Of a DNA stretch of 64,000 nucleotides, positions 28,400 through 37,035 are shown one piece after another. A program made the translations under genes and the position numbers. Location of the stretch: contig NZ_FNGE01000001.1 in the NCBI RefSeq assembly GCF_900102885.1, positions 342,967 to 406,966 of the forward strand, read 5' to 3'. The number at the start of each line of letters is the position of its first letter. Position 1 is the stretch's first letter. This DNA is from Paracoccus chinensis (lineage in GTDB: Bacteria > Pseudomonadota > Alphaproteobacteria > Rhodobacterales > Rhodobacteraceae). The notes under the pieces were generated by a model. That model was not told the origin of the DNA and did no database searches. It was given only the letters and a program-made list of their open reading frames with translations.

Positions 28400-28549
28400 G
28401 GATTCCTTGAACCTTACCGAATGGGCACGGCGGGCTTCGGGATCGGCGGTGTCCTTTACCGTCCCGGCCAGACGCCCGAGCAGACGGCAAGGGCGGCGGC
28501 CGGGATCGGCGCAGCCCATGCCGCCGCGATAGCGGGGCACGCTCAGTAG
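28400..28549 (+). pseudogene. dgoA: 3' remnant of dgoA (KDPGal aldolase)
   Basis: From ATG 28421 a 42-codon frame reads MGTAGFGIGGVLYRPGQTPE and then QTARAAA before stopping at 28547-28549. This matches the C-terminal phosphate-binding GxGxxLYRPG region of 2-dehydro-3-deoxy-6-phosphogalactonate aldolases as I know them. Just upstream, another frame reads NLTEWAR, which would precede it in an intact enzyme, so a one-base shift separates them. Nothing resembling the catalytic part of the aldolase is present. Its position directly behind dgoK supports the assignment. Confidence 0.65.
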
Positions 28550-29277
28550 GTCGCCCGTCCCCCCGACAGGTCGAAGACCGCGCCGGTCGAGAAGGCGCAG
28601 TCCTCGGACGACAGCCAGGCGACCATGGCCGCCGCCTCGGCCGGTTCCAGGAAGCGCTTCATCGGGATCTTCGACAGCATGTAGTCGATATGCTCTTGGC
28701 TCATCTGGTCGAAGATGGGGGTGCGCGCAGCGGCCGGGGTCACGCAATTCACGAGGATGCCGGTTTCCGCCAGCTCCTTGCCCAGCGACTTGGTCAGCGC
28801 GATCACCCCGGCCTTGGAGGCCGAGTAATGCGCGGCATTGGGGTTGCCTTCCTTGCCCGCGACCGAAGCGATGTTGACGATGCGGCCATAGCCCCGCCCG
28901 ATCATGCCGGGCACCAGCGCGCGGCAGACCACGAAAGGCGCGGTCAGGTTCACCTCCATCACCTGCCGCCAGACGGCGGGGTCGAGTTGCCAGGTGGGCG
29001 CATTGCCCCCGGTGATCCCGGCGTTGTTGACGAGGATGTCCACCGCCCCGGCCGCCTCGGCCGCGCGGGCCACGGCATCGTCGTCGCACAGATCGACCAC
29101 GCGGGCGCTGACCGCACTGCCGATTTCGGCCGCCACGGCCTGGGCGGGGCCATCCTGGATGTCCCAGATCTCGACGGTGGCGCCGCTGGCGGCCAGCCGC
29201 TCGGTGATGGCGCGGCCCAGGCCCTGGGCGCCCCCGGTCACAACGGCGCGGCGGCCCGTCAGGTCGATGCGGTTCAT
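28543..29277 (-). CDS. SDR-family dehydrogenase
   Basis: A 244-residue short-chain dehydrogenase, FabG-like. The cofactor motif is TGGAQGLGRAI (about 14-24), DIQD at the NAD-selecting position, NNAGI near 81, NIASVAG near 133 and YSASK near 150. The C-terminus GAVFDLSGGRATY is typical of sugar or polyol dehydrogenases. Start ATG 29277 overlaps the upstream GntR stop by 4 bases. Third gene of the denD-gntR-SDR operon, so its substrate is probably a sugar acid. Confidence 0.85.
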   Translation of the reverse strand: MNRIDLTGRRAVVTGGAQGLGRAITERLAASGATVEIWDIQDGPAQAVAAEIGSAVSARVVDLCDDDAVARAAEAAGAVDILVNNAGITGGNAPTWQLDPAVWRQVMEVNLTAPFVVCRALVPGMIGRGYGRIVNIASVAGKEGNPNAAHYSASKAGVIALTKSLGKELAETGILVNCVTPAAARTPIFDQMSQEHIDYMLSKIPMKRFLEPAEAAAMVAWLSSEDCAFSTGAVFDLSGGRATY

Positions 29278-30038
29278 GTCAGCTCCTTGTCGGACGGAAG
29301 AATGGGCAGGACCGGCGGCTCGGCCGGGGACAGCACGCGGTGCAGCAGGGCCAACTGCACCCGGTCGGCGCGTGCCCGATGCGCGAGATGCCCCGCATGG
29401 GCCGCGGCCACGTCGCCCGACAGCACGGCGTCGAGGATTACCCGGTGCTCGGTATCCGATGCCGTCGGCAGCGGCCGGTGCGTCAGGATCAGGCGGCGGC
29501 CGCGATATTGCAGTCCCCAGTATTCGCCGATGGTGCGCTGCAGGCGCGGGTTGCCGCACAGCCCCACCAGCGTGGAATGGAAATCGTCGTCGAGGTCCGA
29601 CCAGCGGGCGATGTCGCCCTCGGCGGTGGCGCGTTCCATCTTCTGGACCAGCTGCACCAGCGCCTCGCGTGCGGCAGGCTCGACCGGGCGCGAGGCGGCC
29701 AGCGCCACCGCCCGCACCTCGAGCGCCGAGAACACGTCCAGGATGTCGCGGAAATCCACAAGCGTCAGGTCCACGACCGTGACGCCGTGGCGGGGGCGGA
29801 TGCTGACCAGCCCTTCCTCGGCCAGACGGATCGCAGCCTCGCGCACGGGGGTGCGCGACAGGCCCAGAAGCGCCGCCAGTTCCGTTTCCAGCAGCGTCGT
29901 GCCGGGCGCGAGCCGCCCGGTCAGGATGCGGTAGCGCAGGTCGTGATAGGCCCGGTCACGCGCGTTCAGCCCCGTGGCCTGCGAGGGCACCGGGCGCGGC
30001 CGGGCGGCGCGGCTGATGGCGGGGCCGCCCGGTGTCAT
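29274..30038 (-). CDS. GntR/FadR-family transcriptional regulator
   Basis: A 254-residue regulator. The winged helix lies at about residues 25-92 (RILTGRLAPGTTLLETELAALLGLSRTPVREA and RPRHGVTVVDL). The all-helical FCD ligand domain spans about 100-225, with the metal-ligand pattern DLDDDFH and two later His. It is encoded between denD and the SDR with 4-base overlaps on both sides. It is a good candidate to bind the GTATAC palindrome in front of its own operon and the related sites at 33577 and 42228. Ligand unknown, presumably a sugar acid. Confidence 0.9.
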   Translation of the reverse strand: MTPGGPAISRAARPRPVPSQATGLNARDRAYHDLRYRILTGRLAPGTTLLETELAALLGLSRTPVREAAIRLAEEGLVSIRPRHGVTVVDLTLVDFRDILDVFSALEVRAVALAASRPVEPAAREALVQLVQKMERATAEGDIARWSDLDDDFHSTLVGLCGNPRLQRTIGEYWGLQYRGRRLILTHRPLPTASDTEHRVILDAVLSGDVAAAHAGHLAHRARADRVQLALLHRVLSPAEPPVLPILPSDKELT

Positions 30039-31006
30039 CCGGCGGCCGCGGTGTCGCGGATATGGGCGCGGATGATGTCCTGGAAGCTCGCGTCGGCCGT
30101 GAAGCCGAGTTCGCGCGCGCGGGCGGGCTCGAAGTTGCGCGGCCAGCCGGCAACGATGCCCCGGATGGTGGCGTCGGGCTCGCGCCGGATCAGGGACACG
30201 GCCTCGGGGCCCGCGACCTCGCCCAGCGCCTCGATCATCTCGCCCACGGTGACGGACAGCCCCGGCATGGTCAGGTTGCGCCGCGCGCCCAAGGTCGAGG
30301 TATCCATGGTCGCCGCATGCAGAAGGAATCCCGTGGCGGCCGCAGGGCTCGCGACCCAGTGGCGCACGTCGTCATCCACCGGCAGCACGGCCTCGATCCC
30401 CGCCAGCGGTTCTCGGATGATGCCCGAGAAGAAGCCCGAGGCCGCCTTGTTGGGCTTGCCGGGGCGCACGACAATGGTGGGCAGGCGGATGCCCACGCCG
30501 TCGAAGATGCCGCGCCGCGAATAGTCGTTGAGCAGCAGTTCCCCGATCATCTTCTGGGTGCCGTAGCTGGTCATGGGCGCGTTCAGGAACTCGTCCCCGA
30601 TCGCCTCGGGGAAAGGTGCGCCGAAGACCGCGATCGACGATGTATACACCATGCGCGGATAATAGTCGTTCAAGGCGCGGATCGCCTCGAACAGGTAGCG
30701 GGTGCCGTCGAGGTTGATGCGGTAGCCCTTGTCGAAATCCGCCTCGGCCTCGCCCGAGACGATGGCGGCAAGATGGAAGATGACCTCGGGACGCTCCGCC
30801 ACCAGTGCCTGGACGGTGGCGGCGTCCGAGATGTCACCGGCCCTGACATGCACATTCGTGCGGTCGGTCCCCTGAAGTTCGGCGGGCACGACGTCGAACA
30901 GCGTCAGCGCCTCGACGGTCTTGCCGCCGAGTTCACCATCCGCCAGCAGCCGCGCCGCCAGGTTGCGGCCGACCATGCCCGCCCCGCCAAGGATCAGAAC
31001 CTTCAT
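30035..31006 (-). CDS. denD: NAD-dependent epimerase/dehydratase, D-erythronate dehydrogenase-like
   Basis: A 323-residue extended SDR. The Rossmann motif is GGAGMVGRNLA (residues 7-17), FHLAAIVSGEAEADFDKGY near 85-103, SSIAVFG near 130 and the catalytic YGTQK near 152. The overall pattern (HLAAIVSGEAE, RLPTIVVRPGKPNKAAS) is that of DenD, which oxidises D-erythronate to 2-keto-D-erythronate. Related enzymes act on other aldonates. GGAGGAAAC precedes ATG 31006. The operator-like palindrome at 31031 lies 25 bp upstream. Confidence 0.85.
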   Translation of the reverse strand: MKVLILGGAGMVGRNLAARLLADGELGGKTVEALTLFDVVPAELQGTDRTNVHVRAGDISDAATVQALVAERPEVIFHLAAIVSGEAEADFDKGYRINLDGTRYLFEAIRALNDYYPRMVYTSSIAVFGAPFPEAIGDEFLNAPMTSYGTQKMIGELLLNDYSRRGIFDGVGIRLPTIVVRPGKPNKAASGFFSGIIREPLAGIEAVLPVDDDVRHWVASPAAATGFLLHAATMDTSTLGARRNLTMPGLSVTVGEMIEALGEVAGPEAVSLIRREPDATIRGIVAGWPRNFEPARARELGFTADASFQDIIRAHIRDTAAAG

Positions 31007-31030
31007 GCGTTTCCTCCACGCCCCTCGCTC

Positions 31031-31040
31031 ATGTATACAT
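31031..31040. promoter_or_regulatory. denD: GTATAC palindrome before denD (candidate GntR operator)
   Basis: A perfect 10-base palindrome atgtatacat in the 54-bp gap before the denD-gntR-SDR operon. The GTATAC core with flanking T/A is the form recognised by several FadR-type GntR regulators (ExuR/UxuR-like sites). A second tgtataca lies inside denD at 30641-30648. Confidence 0.6.
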
Positions 31041-31060
31041 TACGAGAGGCGCAGCGGGTT

Positions 31061-32203
31061 TCAAGCGCCGAGAAGGCTTCGCGCGGCCAGGTTGCGCATC
31101 AGTGCCGCCGCGCCGAAGTCCCAGGGCGGGCAATCAGTGGACAGGCGGACCGTGTTGACCAGCGCGCCCAGGCCGGGCTCGGCGATGGTCACCACGTCGC
31201 CCGCGTGATGGGTGAAGCCCTGTCCGGCTGAATCCCGGTCCTGCGTCGGCGCGAAGAGCGTGCCGAGATACAGCATGAAGCCGTCGGGATACTGGTGATG
31301 ACGCCCGACCGCCTGCGCCACCAAGTCCGCGGGGTCGCGGCTGATCTGCGCCATGGACGAGGCGCCTTCCAGCACGAAGCCGTCCTGCCCTTCCACCCGC
31401 AGCGTCAGTTCGGCCCGGCGCACGTCGTCCAGCCCGTAGCTGCCATCGAACAGCCGGATGAAGGGGCCGATGGCGGCCGAGGCGTTGTTGTCCTTGGCCT
31501 TGCCCAAGAGCAGCGCGGACCGACCCTCGACGTCGCGCAGGTTCACGTCGTTGCCAAGCGTCGCGCCCTTGATGCGGCCCTGGCTGTCCACGGCCAGCAC
31601 GATCTCGGGTTCCGGGTTGTTCCAGCGGCTGATCGGATGCAGCCCCACGTCCGCGCCCCAGCCGACCGAGGCCATGGGCTGGCACTTGGTGAAGATTTCC
31701 GCGTCGGGACCGATCCCGACTTCCAGATACTGCGACCACAGACCCTCGGCCTTGAGGATGCGCGCGACCTCGGCCGCGCGGTCGGACCCGGGCACGATCC
31801 CGCGCAGGTTGGCGCCGATGGCCTCGCCGACGCGGGCGCGGATGCCGGCGGCAAGGTCGGGATTGCCCGCAGCCTGCTCCTCGATCACCCGTTCCACCAT
31901 CGAGGCGGCGAAGGTCACGCCGCTGGCCTTGATCGCCTGAAGATCGGCGGGCGAGAGCAGCCGCGCCGCATCGCCCGAGGCGCCGGTGGCCGCGAAATCC
32001 GCCAGCGAGCCAAGGTCCCGGCCCGCCTGCGCGTCCAGCCAGCCCAGCGGATCGTCCAGTTCCAGCAGGTCGCGCATCGTCGGCACCTCGGCCGAGGTGA
32101 CATCGACCAGCCGGTCCCCGCGCCGCTCCACCAGCGCCGGGCCCATGCCCGGCAACCATGCGCGTCCGACAAAGCGGCCCTCGTCAGGCAATCCGAATTC
32201 CAT
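31061..32203 (-). CDS. Fumarylacetoacetate-hydrolase-family protein
   Basis: A 380-residue protein with the FAH fold in its C-terminal two thirds (KCQPMASVGWGADVGLHPISRWNNPEPEIVLAV near 205-237, HHQYPDGFMLYLGTLFAP near 310). The N-terminal ~100 residues form a separate small domain (LPDEGRFVGRAWLPGMG). This length and build match enzymes encoded with sugar-acid dehydratases, such as 2-keto-3-deoxy-pentonate dehydratases or diketo-deoxy-acid hydrolases. The exact reaction cannot be assigned. ATG 32203 is the start; the frame to 32518 shadows the lactonase gene. It lies between denD and the lactonase, all on the minus strand. Confidence 0.85.
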   Translation of the reverse strand: MEFGLPDEGRFVGRAWLPGMGPALVERRGDRLVDVTSAEVPTMRDLLELDDPLGWLDAQAGRDLGSLADFAATGASGDAARLLSPADLQAIKASGVTFAASMVERVIEEQAAGNPDLAAGIRARVGEAIGANLRGIVPGSDRAAEVARILKAEGLWSQYLEVGIGPDAEIFTKCQPMASVGWGADVGLHPISRWNNPEPEIVLAVDSQGRIKGATLGNDVNLRDVEGRSALLLGKAKDNNASAAIGPFIRLFDGSYGLDDVRRAELTLRVEGQDGFVLEGASSMAQISRDPADLVAQAVGRHHQYPDGFMLYLGTLFAPTQDRDSAGQGFTHHAGDVVTIAEPGLGALVNTVRLSTDCPPWDFGAAALMRNLAARSLLGA

Positions 32204-32268
32204 GACCGCTTCCTCCCTCGCGTGTTCCGGCGCGGATGCTAGTGCAGCCGCGCGCAGTGGCAAGCGGA

Positions 32269-33516
32269 TCAGGACGGGCCGGCGCCCTGGGTGGCGGTGT
32301 GGACGGCATAAAGCGACTGGCTGGCTGCCATGAACAGCACGTTCCGCTTGGGCCCGCCGAAGCAGAGATTGCCGCAGACCTCGGGCAGACGGATGCGGCC
32401 CAGCAGTTGCGCCTCGGGCGACCAGACCGTCACGCCGTTGTACCCGACCGCCCGTCCCGCGTTGCTGGAGGCCCAAAGGTTGCCGTTCACGTCGCAGCGC
32501 AAGCCATCGGGGGCGCATTTCACCCCGTCCACCATGCAGTCGGAAAAGACGCGCGGGTTTGACAGCACGCCATCCGCCACGTCATAGACGAAGATCTCGC
32601 CTGTGCCGCCCTGCCCGTTGTCGCCCGGCCCGGCGCCGGTGCTGGCGACGTAAAGCCGCGTGTGGTCGGGCGAGAAGCACAACCCGTTCGGGTTCGCCAC
32701 CTGGTCCTGGGTGCCCACGCGGGTGATCGCGCCGTCCTGGGCGATGCGGTAGATGCCGTGGTCCATCTCGCGCACGGCCTCGCCGATCTCGGGCGGCTGG
32801 CCCAGGCGGTTGTTCAGCAGCCCGTCCGGGTTCGACCGGCCGCCGGGCGCATCGGGGGCGCCTTCGTAAAGCTGGCCGCCATAGGGCGGGTCGGTGAACC
32901 AGATGCTGCCGTCCTGATGCTCGATCACGTCGTTGGGGGAATTGAAGCGCTTGCCCTCGAAGCGATCGGCCAGGATCGTGACCGAGCCGTCCAACTCATA
33001 GCGGACGACCCGCCGCGTCAGGTGTTCGCAGGACAACTGCCGCCCCTGCCGGTCGAAGCTGTTGCCGTTCGAGTTGTTGGAGGGCGCCCGGAAGACGCTG
33101 ACATGGCCGTCATCCTCGAGCCAGCGCATCTGCCTGTTGTTGGGAATGTCCGACCAGACAAGGAACTTGCCGACGCCGTTCCAGGCCGGCCCCTCGGACC
33201 AGAGCGCCCCGGTCCAGAGCCGCCGGATCGGCGCGTTGGGCTGGGCGAGCCCGTTGAACGAAGGGTCCACGGCGATCACGTCGGGGTCCCAGAAATAGAC
33301 GTTCGGGGCCGCGTCGGGGGCAAAGCTGCGCGGCGGCGTGGTGACGGTGCTGGGCGGCTCGGGCGTCTGGGCGGCCTGCGCCAGCACCATCTGCGGCGCG
33401 ACCATCGCCGCCGCGGCCCCAAGGCCGATGCTGCGCAGCGACTGGCGCCGGCTCATCCCCTGCGATGGCGGGACCGGCATGGCATCGGGCAGGGCAGGAT
33501 CGTCATGGATCAGCAT
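32269..33516 (-). CDS. Tat-exported SMP-30/gluconolactonase-family protein
   Basis: A 415-residue beta-propeller lactonase, presumably opening sugar lactones to aldonic acids in the periplasm. A twin-arginine leader MSRRQSLRSIGLGAAAAM sits at about residues 21-38 behind an N-terminal extension. The propeller carries GALWSEGPAWNG, FNSPNDVIEHQDGSIWFTDPPYG and NGLCFSPDHTRLYV, with the metal-binding Glu/Asn/Asp of the family. ATG 33516 is preferred over GTG 33522 because GAGGAG lies at proper spacing. It is divergent from the dehydratase gene. Confidence 0.9.
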   Translation of the reverse strand: MLIHDDPALPDAMPVPPSQGMSRRQSLRSIGLGAAAAMVAPQMVLAQAAQTPEPPSTVTTPPRSFAPDAAPNVYFWDPDVIAVDPSFNGLAQPNAPIRRLWTGALWSEGPAWNGVGKFLVWSDIPNNRQMRWLEDDGHVSVFRAPSNNSNGNSFDRQGRQLSCEHLTRRVVRYELDGSVTILADRFEGKRFNSPNDVIEHQDGSIWFTDPPYGGQLYEGAPDAPGGRSNPDGLLNNRLGQPPEIGEAVREMDHGIYRIAQDGAITRVGTQDQVANPNGLCFSPDHTRLYVASTGAGPGDNGQGGTGEIFVYDVADGVLSNPRVFSDCMVDGVKCAPDGLRCDVNGNLWASSNAGRAVGYNGVTVWSPEAQLLGRIRLPEVCGNLCFGGPKRNVLFMAASQSLYAVHTATQGAGPS

Positions 33517-33576
33517 CGTCACCTCCTCGTTGAGTCATGCGGTGCCGGGTGGCCCGCTTTACAGGGCTTTTCGAAA

Positions 33577-33586
33577 TGGTATACCA
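33577..33586. promoter_or_regulatory. GTATAC palindrome between lactonase and dehydratase
   Basis: A perfect 10-base palindrome tggtatacca in the 121-bp divergent promoter region, 61 bp before the lactonase start and 52 bp before the dehydratase start. It shares the GTATAC core with the sites at 31031 and 42228, so one GntR regulator may control all three transcription units. Confidence 0.6.
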
Positions 33587-33637
33587 GAATCATGCCCCGG
33601 TAAATCGCAAGGGCGATCCACCAGCCAGGAGACGCTC

Positions 33638-35419
33638 ATGGGTGACACGCGCGCCAACAAACGCTTCCGCAGCCAGGAATGGTTCGACAATCCGAACAAC
33701 CCCGGCATGACGGCGCTGTATCTGGAACGCTACCAGAACAGCACCTTCACCCGCGAAGAGCTGACGTCCGAGCGCCCGATCATCGGCATCGCCCAGACGG
33801 GCAGCGACATTTCCCCCTGCAACAAGATCCACGTCTTTCTGATGGACCGGATCAAGGCGGGCATCCGCGACGCGGGCGGCATCCCGATGGAATTTCCGGT
33901 CCACCCGATCCAGGAAACCGGCAAGCGGCCCACGGCTGCGCTGGACCGCAACCTCGCCTATCTGAGCCTCGTCGAGGTGCTGCACGGCTATCCCATCGAC
34001 GGGGTCGTGCTGACCACCGGCTGCGACAAGACCACCCCCGCGATGCTGATGGGGGCGGCCACCGTGGACATTCCCGCGATCACGCTGAACGGGGGGCCGA
34101 TGCTGGACGGCTGGTGGCAGGGCCGCCGCGCGGGGTCCGGCACCATCGTGTGGGAAAGCCGCCGCCTGCTGGCCGAAGGCAAGATCGACTATCCCGAGTT
34201 CATCGAGCGCGTCTGCGCCTCGGCCCCCAGCCTGGGCCATTGCAACACCATGGGCACCGCCTCGACCATGAACGCGATGGCGGAAGCGTTGGGCATGTCC
34301 CTGCCCGGCTGCTCGGCCATCCCCGCGCCCTTCCGCGAACGGATGAGCATGGCCTACCAGACCGGCCGCCGGATCGTGCAGATGGTGCTGGACGACCTCA
34401 AGCCCTCGGACATCCTGACGCGCGAGGCCTTCGAGAACGCGATCCGCGTCAACACCGCCATCGGCGGCTCAACCAACGCGCCGCCGCATCTGCAGGCCAT
34501 CGCGCGCCATGCCGGGGTGGAACTGGACGTCAAGGACTGGGAAACCGTCGGCTTCGACCTGCCGTTGCTGGTGAACATGCAGCCTGCCGGGGAATACCTG
34601 GGCGAAAGCTTCTTCCATGCGGGCGGCGTCGCGGCCGTCATGGGCGAGCTGCAGGAAGCGGGCCTTCTGCACGAAGGCGCCATGACCGTCACCGGCAAGC
34701 CCGTGGGAGAGAATATCGCCAGGCACCGGTCCACCGACCACAAGGTGATCCGCCCCGTGGGCCAGCCCCTGCGGGAAAAGGCGGGCTTCCTGGTCCTGTC
34801 GGGCAACCTCTTCGACAGCGCCCTGATGAAGACCAGCGTGATCTCGAAGGACTTCCACGACCGCTTCCTGTCGGACGAGGGCCGCGAGGGCATCCACGAA
34901 GCCCGCGCCATCGTCTTCGAGGGCCCCGAGGATTACCACGAGCGCATCAACGACTCTGCTCTCGCGATCGACGAACATTGCATGCTGTTCATCCGCAACG
35001 TGGGCTGCGTGGGCTATCCCGGATCGGCCGAGGTCGTGAACATGCAGCCGCCGGACGCGGTGCTGAAGGCCGGGATCAACCACCTGCCCACGGTGGGCGA
35101 CGGGCGGCAGTCGGGAACCTCCGAAAGCCCCTCGATCCTGAACGCCACGCCCGAGGCGGCGGTGGGCGGCGGCCTTGCCCTGCTGCAGACAGGCGACCGG
35201 GTGCGGCTGGATCTGAACGCCCGCCGGCTGGACGCGCTAGTGGACGAGGCCGAATGGCAGGCCCGGCGCGACGCCTGGACCCCGCCCGAACTGGTCAACC
35301 AGACCCCTTGGCAGGAAATCTATCGCAAGACCGTGGGCCAGCTGGCGCAGGGCGGCTGCATCGAGCTTGCCACCGCCTATCGCCGCGTGGCGCAGTCGCT
35401 GCCGCGCGACAACCACTAG
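33638..35419 (+). CDS. IlvD/EDD-family sugar-acid dehydratase
   Basis: A 593-residue iron-sulfur dehydratase that converts an aldonate to its 2-keto-3-deoxy acid. Cluster and metal residues are visible in GSDISPCNKIH (Cys near 63), TTGCDKTTPAM (Cys and Lys near 130) and LGHCNTMGTASTMN (Cys near 202). NTAIGGSTNAPPH and GRQSGTSESPSI are family blocks. Length and the C-terminal region fit the xylonate/arabinonate/gluconate dehydratase group better than dihydroxyacid dehydratase. Start ATG 33638 follows AGGAG. Two SDR genes and a GntR gene follow in the same direction. Confidence 0.92.
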   Translation: MGDTRANKRFRSQEWFDNPNNPGMTALYLERYQNSTFTREELTSERPIIGIAQTGSDISPCNKIHVFLMDRIKAGIRDAGGIPMEFPVHPIQETGKRPTAALDRNLAYLSLVEVLHGYPIDGVVLTTGCDKTTPAMLMGAATVDIPAITLNGGPMLDGWWQGRRAGSGTIVWESRRLLAEGKIDYPEFIERVCASAPSLGHCNTMGTASTMNAMAEALGMSLPGCSAIPAPFRERMSMAYQTGRRIVQMVLDDLKPSDILTREAFENAIRVNTAIGGSTNAPPHLQAIARHAGVELDVKDWETVGFDLPLLVNMQPAGEYLGESFFHAGGVAAVMGELQEAGLLHEGAMTVTGKPVGENIARHRSTDHKVIRPVGQPLREKAGFLVLSGNLFDSALMKTSVISKDFHDRFLSDEGREGIHEARAIVFEGPEDYHERINDSALAIDEHCMLFIRNVGCVGYPGSAEVVNMQPPDAVLKAGINHLPTVGDGRQSGTSESPSILNATPEAAVGGGLALLQTGDRVRLDLNARRLDALVDEAEWQARRDAWTPPELVNQTPWQEIYRKTVGQLAQGGCIELATAYRRVAQSLPRDNH

Positions 35420-35450
35420 GCGGCACCTCCACAAGAAAAAGGGACAGGGC

Positions 35451-36185
35451 ATGGACAGGACTATCCTCATCACCGGGGCCGGCAGCGGCATCGGCCGGGT
35501 CACGGCGCGGACCTTTCTGGACGCCGGCTGGCGCGTGGGCCTGATCGGCCGACGCGAGGAAAGCCTGCGCGAGACGGCGGGCGACAGCGCGGCGCTGGTC
35601 CTGCCCTGCGATGTCTGCGACGCGGACGCGGTGGACGCGGCCTTCGACCGGGCCGTGGCCGAATGGGGCCGGGTGGACGTGCTGTTCAACAACGCGGGCA
35701 CCGGGCTGGTGCCCCAGACCCCCGACGAGATCCCGGCGGACGAGTTCCGCCGCGTGATCGACGTGAACGTCAACGGCGTCTTCATCTGCGCCCGCGCGGC
35801 CTTCCGCGTGATGCGGGCACAAAAGCCGCAGGGCGGGCGGATCATCAACAACGGCTCGGTGTCCGCGCACGCGCCGCGTCCGGGGTCCATCGGCTACACG
35901 GCCTCGAAGCACGCGGTGACGGGGATCACGCGCTCGATCAGCCTCGACGGGCGACCCTTCAACATCGCCTGCGGCCAGATCGACATCGGCAATGCGCTGA
36001 CCGACATGGCGGTGGCGATGACCAAGGGGGTGCCGCAGGCGGATGGCTCGACACGGGTCGAGCCCGTGATGGACGCGCAGGTGGTGGCGGACACGGTGCT
36101 GCACATGGCCTCGCTGCCCGACGGCGCGAATGTCCAGTTCGTCACCGTCATGGCGACCAACATGCCCTTCATCGGGCGCGGGTGA
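35451..36185 (+). CDS. SDR-family dehydrogenase
   Basis: A 244-residue short-chain dehydrogenase. The cofactor motif is TGAGSGIGRVTA (about 8-19), with GRREE as the likely NADP-selecting stretch. NNAGTG near 81, NNGSVSAH near 134 and the catalytic YTASK near 149 are present. The C-terminus (VQFVTVMATNMPFIGRG) is typical of a subgroup without the usual GG-D ending. It is 31 bp after the dehydratase, and its stop overlaps the next SDR start (TGATG). Confidence 0.85.
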   Translation: MDRTILITGAGSGIGRVTARTFLDAGWRVGLIGRREESLRETAGDSAALVLPCDVCDADAVDAAFDRAVAEWGRVDVLFNNAGTGLVPQTPDEIPADEFRRVIDVNVNGVFICARAAFRVMRAQKPQGGRIINNGSVSAHAPRPGSIGYTASKHAVTGITRSISLDGRPFNIACGQIDIGNALTDMAVAMTKGVPQADGSTRVEPVMDAQVVADTVLHMASLPDGANVQFVTVMATNMPFIGRG

Positions 36186-36952
36186 TGTCGCTGAAGCTCT
36201 TCGACCTGACCGGTCGGCGCGCGCTGGTCACGGGCTCGTCCCAGGGGATCGGCTTTGCGCTGGCCCGCGGCCTTGCCGAGGCGGGCGCGGCGCCCGTGCT
36301 GAACGGGCGCGATCCGGCGCGGCTGAACGCGGCGGCCGAGGCGCTGCGGGACGAGGGCTTCCGCGTTGAAACCCTCCCCTTCGATGTGACCGACCACGCC
36401 GCCGCCCGCGCGGCGGTGGACCGCTTCGAGGCCGAGACCGGCCCCATCGACATCCTGATCAACAACGCGGGCATCCAGCACCGCGCCCCGCTGGAAGAGT
36501 TTCCCGCCGACGCCTTCCAGCGCCTCTTGCAGACCAACGTCGCCAGCGTCTTCAACGTGGCGCAGGCCTGCGCGCGGCACATGATCGCGCGGGGACGCGG
36601 GCATATCGTCAACATCTGCTCGGTGCAAAGCGCGCTGGCCCGCCCCGGCATCGCACCCTACACGGCGACCAAGGGGGCGGTGGCGAACCTGACCAAGGGC
36701 ATGGCCACCGACTGGGCGCGGCACGGGTTGAACTGCAACGGTCTCGCGCCCGGCTATTTCGACACGCCCCTGAACGCCGCGCTGGTGGCGGACCCGGCCT
36801 TCAGCGACTGGCTCTGCCGCCGCACCCCGGCGGGCCGCTGGGGCCGGGTCGAGGAACTGGTCGGCGCCGCGATCTTCCTGTCCTCGGACGCGGCATCCTT
36901 CGTGAACGGCACCGTCGTCTATGTGGACGGCGGCATCACCGCCTCGCTGTGA
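36185..36952 (+). CDS. SDR-family dehydrogenase, gluconate 5-dehydrogenase-like
   Basis: A 255-residue short-chain dehydrogenase. Motifs are TGSSQGIGFALARGLAEAG (about 16-34), NGRDP for NADP preference, NNAGIQHRAPLEEFP near 91-105, NICSVQS near 143 and YTATK near 158. It ends VNGTVVYVDGGITASL. The QHRAPLEEFP block is characteristic of gluconate 5-dehydrogenase/IdnO-type enzymes. Translation is probably coupled to the preceding SDR (TGATG overlap). Confidence 0.88.
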   Translation: MSLKLFDLTGRRALVTGSSQGIGFALARGLAEAGAAPVLNGRDPARLNAAAEALRDEGFRVETLPFDVTDHAAARAAVDRFEAETGPIDILINNAGIQHRAPLEEFPADAFQRLLQTNVASVFNVAQACARHMIARGRGHIVNICSVQSALARPGIAPYTATKGAVANLTKGMATDWARHGLNCNGLAPGYFDTPLNAALVADPAFSDWLCRRTPAGRWGRVEELVGAAIFLSSDAASFVNGTVVYVDGGITASL

Positions 36953-36963
36953 AAGGGATTGCC

Positions 36964-37035
36964 ATGCGGGACCTGAAGCGGCGGAACTTTCAGGCGGTGC
37001 CGTCGGACCGGCCCGCCCCGATCCCGGTCAACTGA
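36964..37035 (+). CDS. Possible 23-residue leader peptide before the GntR gene
   Basis: A short frame beginning MRDLKRRNFQAVPSD has AAAGGGA about 5 bases upstream, and its TGA overlaps the ATG of the GntR gene (TGATG). It fills the 82-bp gap between the two genes in a coupled manner. No homology is recognised. It may simply be chance, or a coupling leader. Confidence 0.3.
   Translation: MRDLKRRNFQAVPSDRPAPIPVN

Noticed and set aside
30641..30648. tgtataca inside denD as a further regulatory site
   Set aside because: It lies within coding sequence and could be chance; it is mentioned only with the promoter sites and not called separately.
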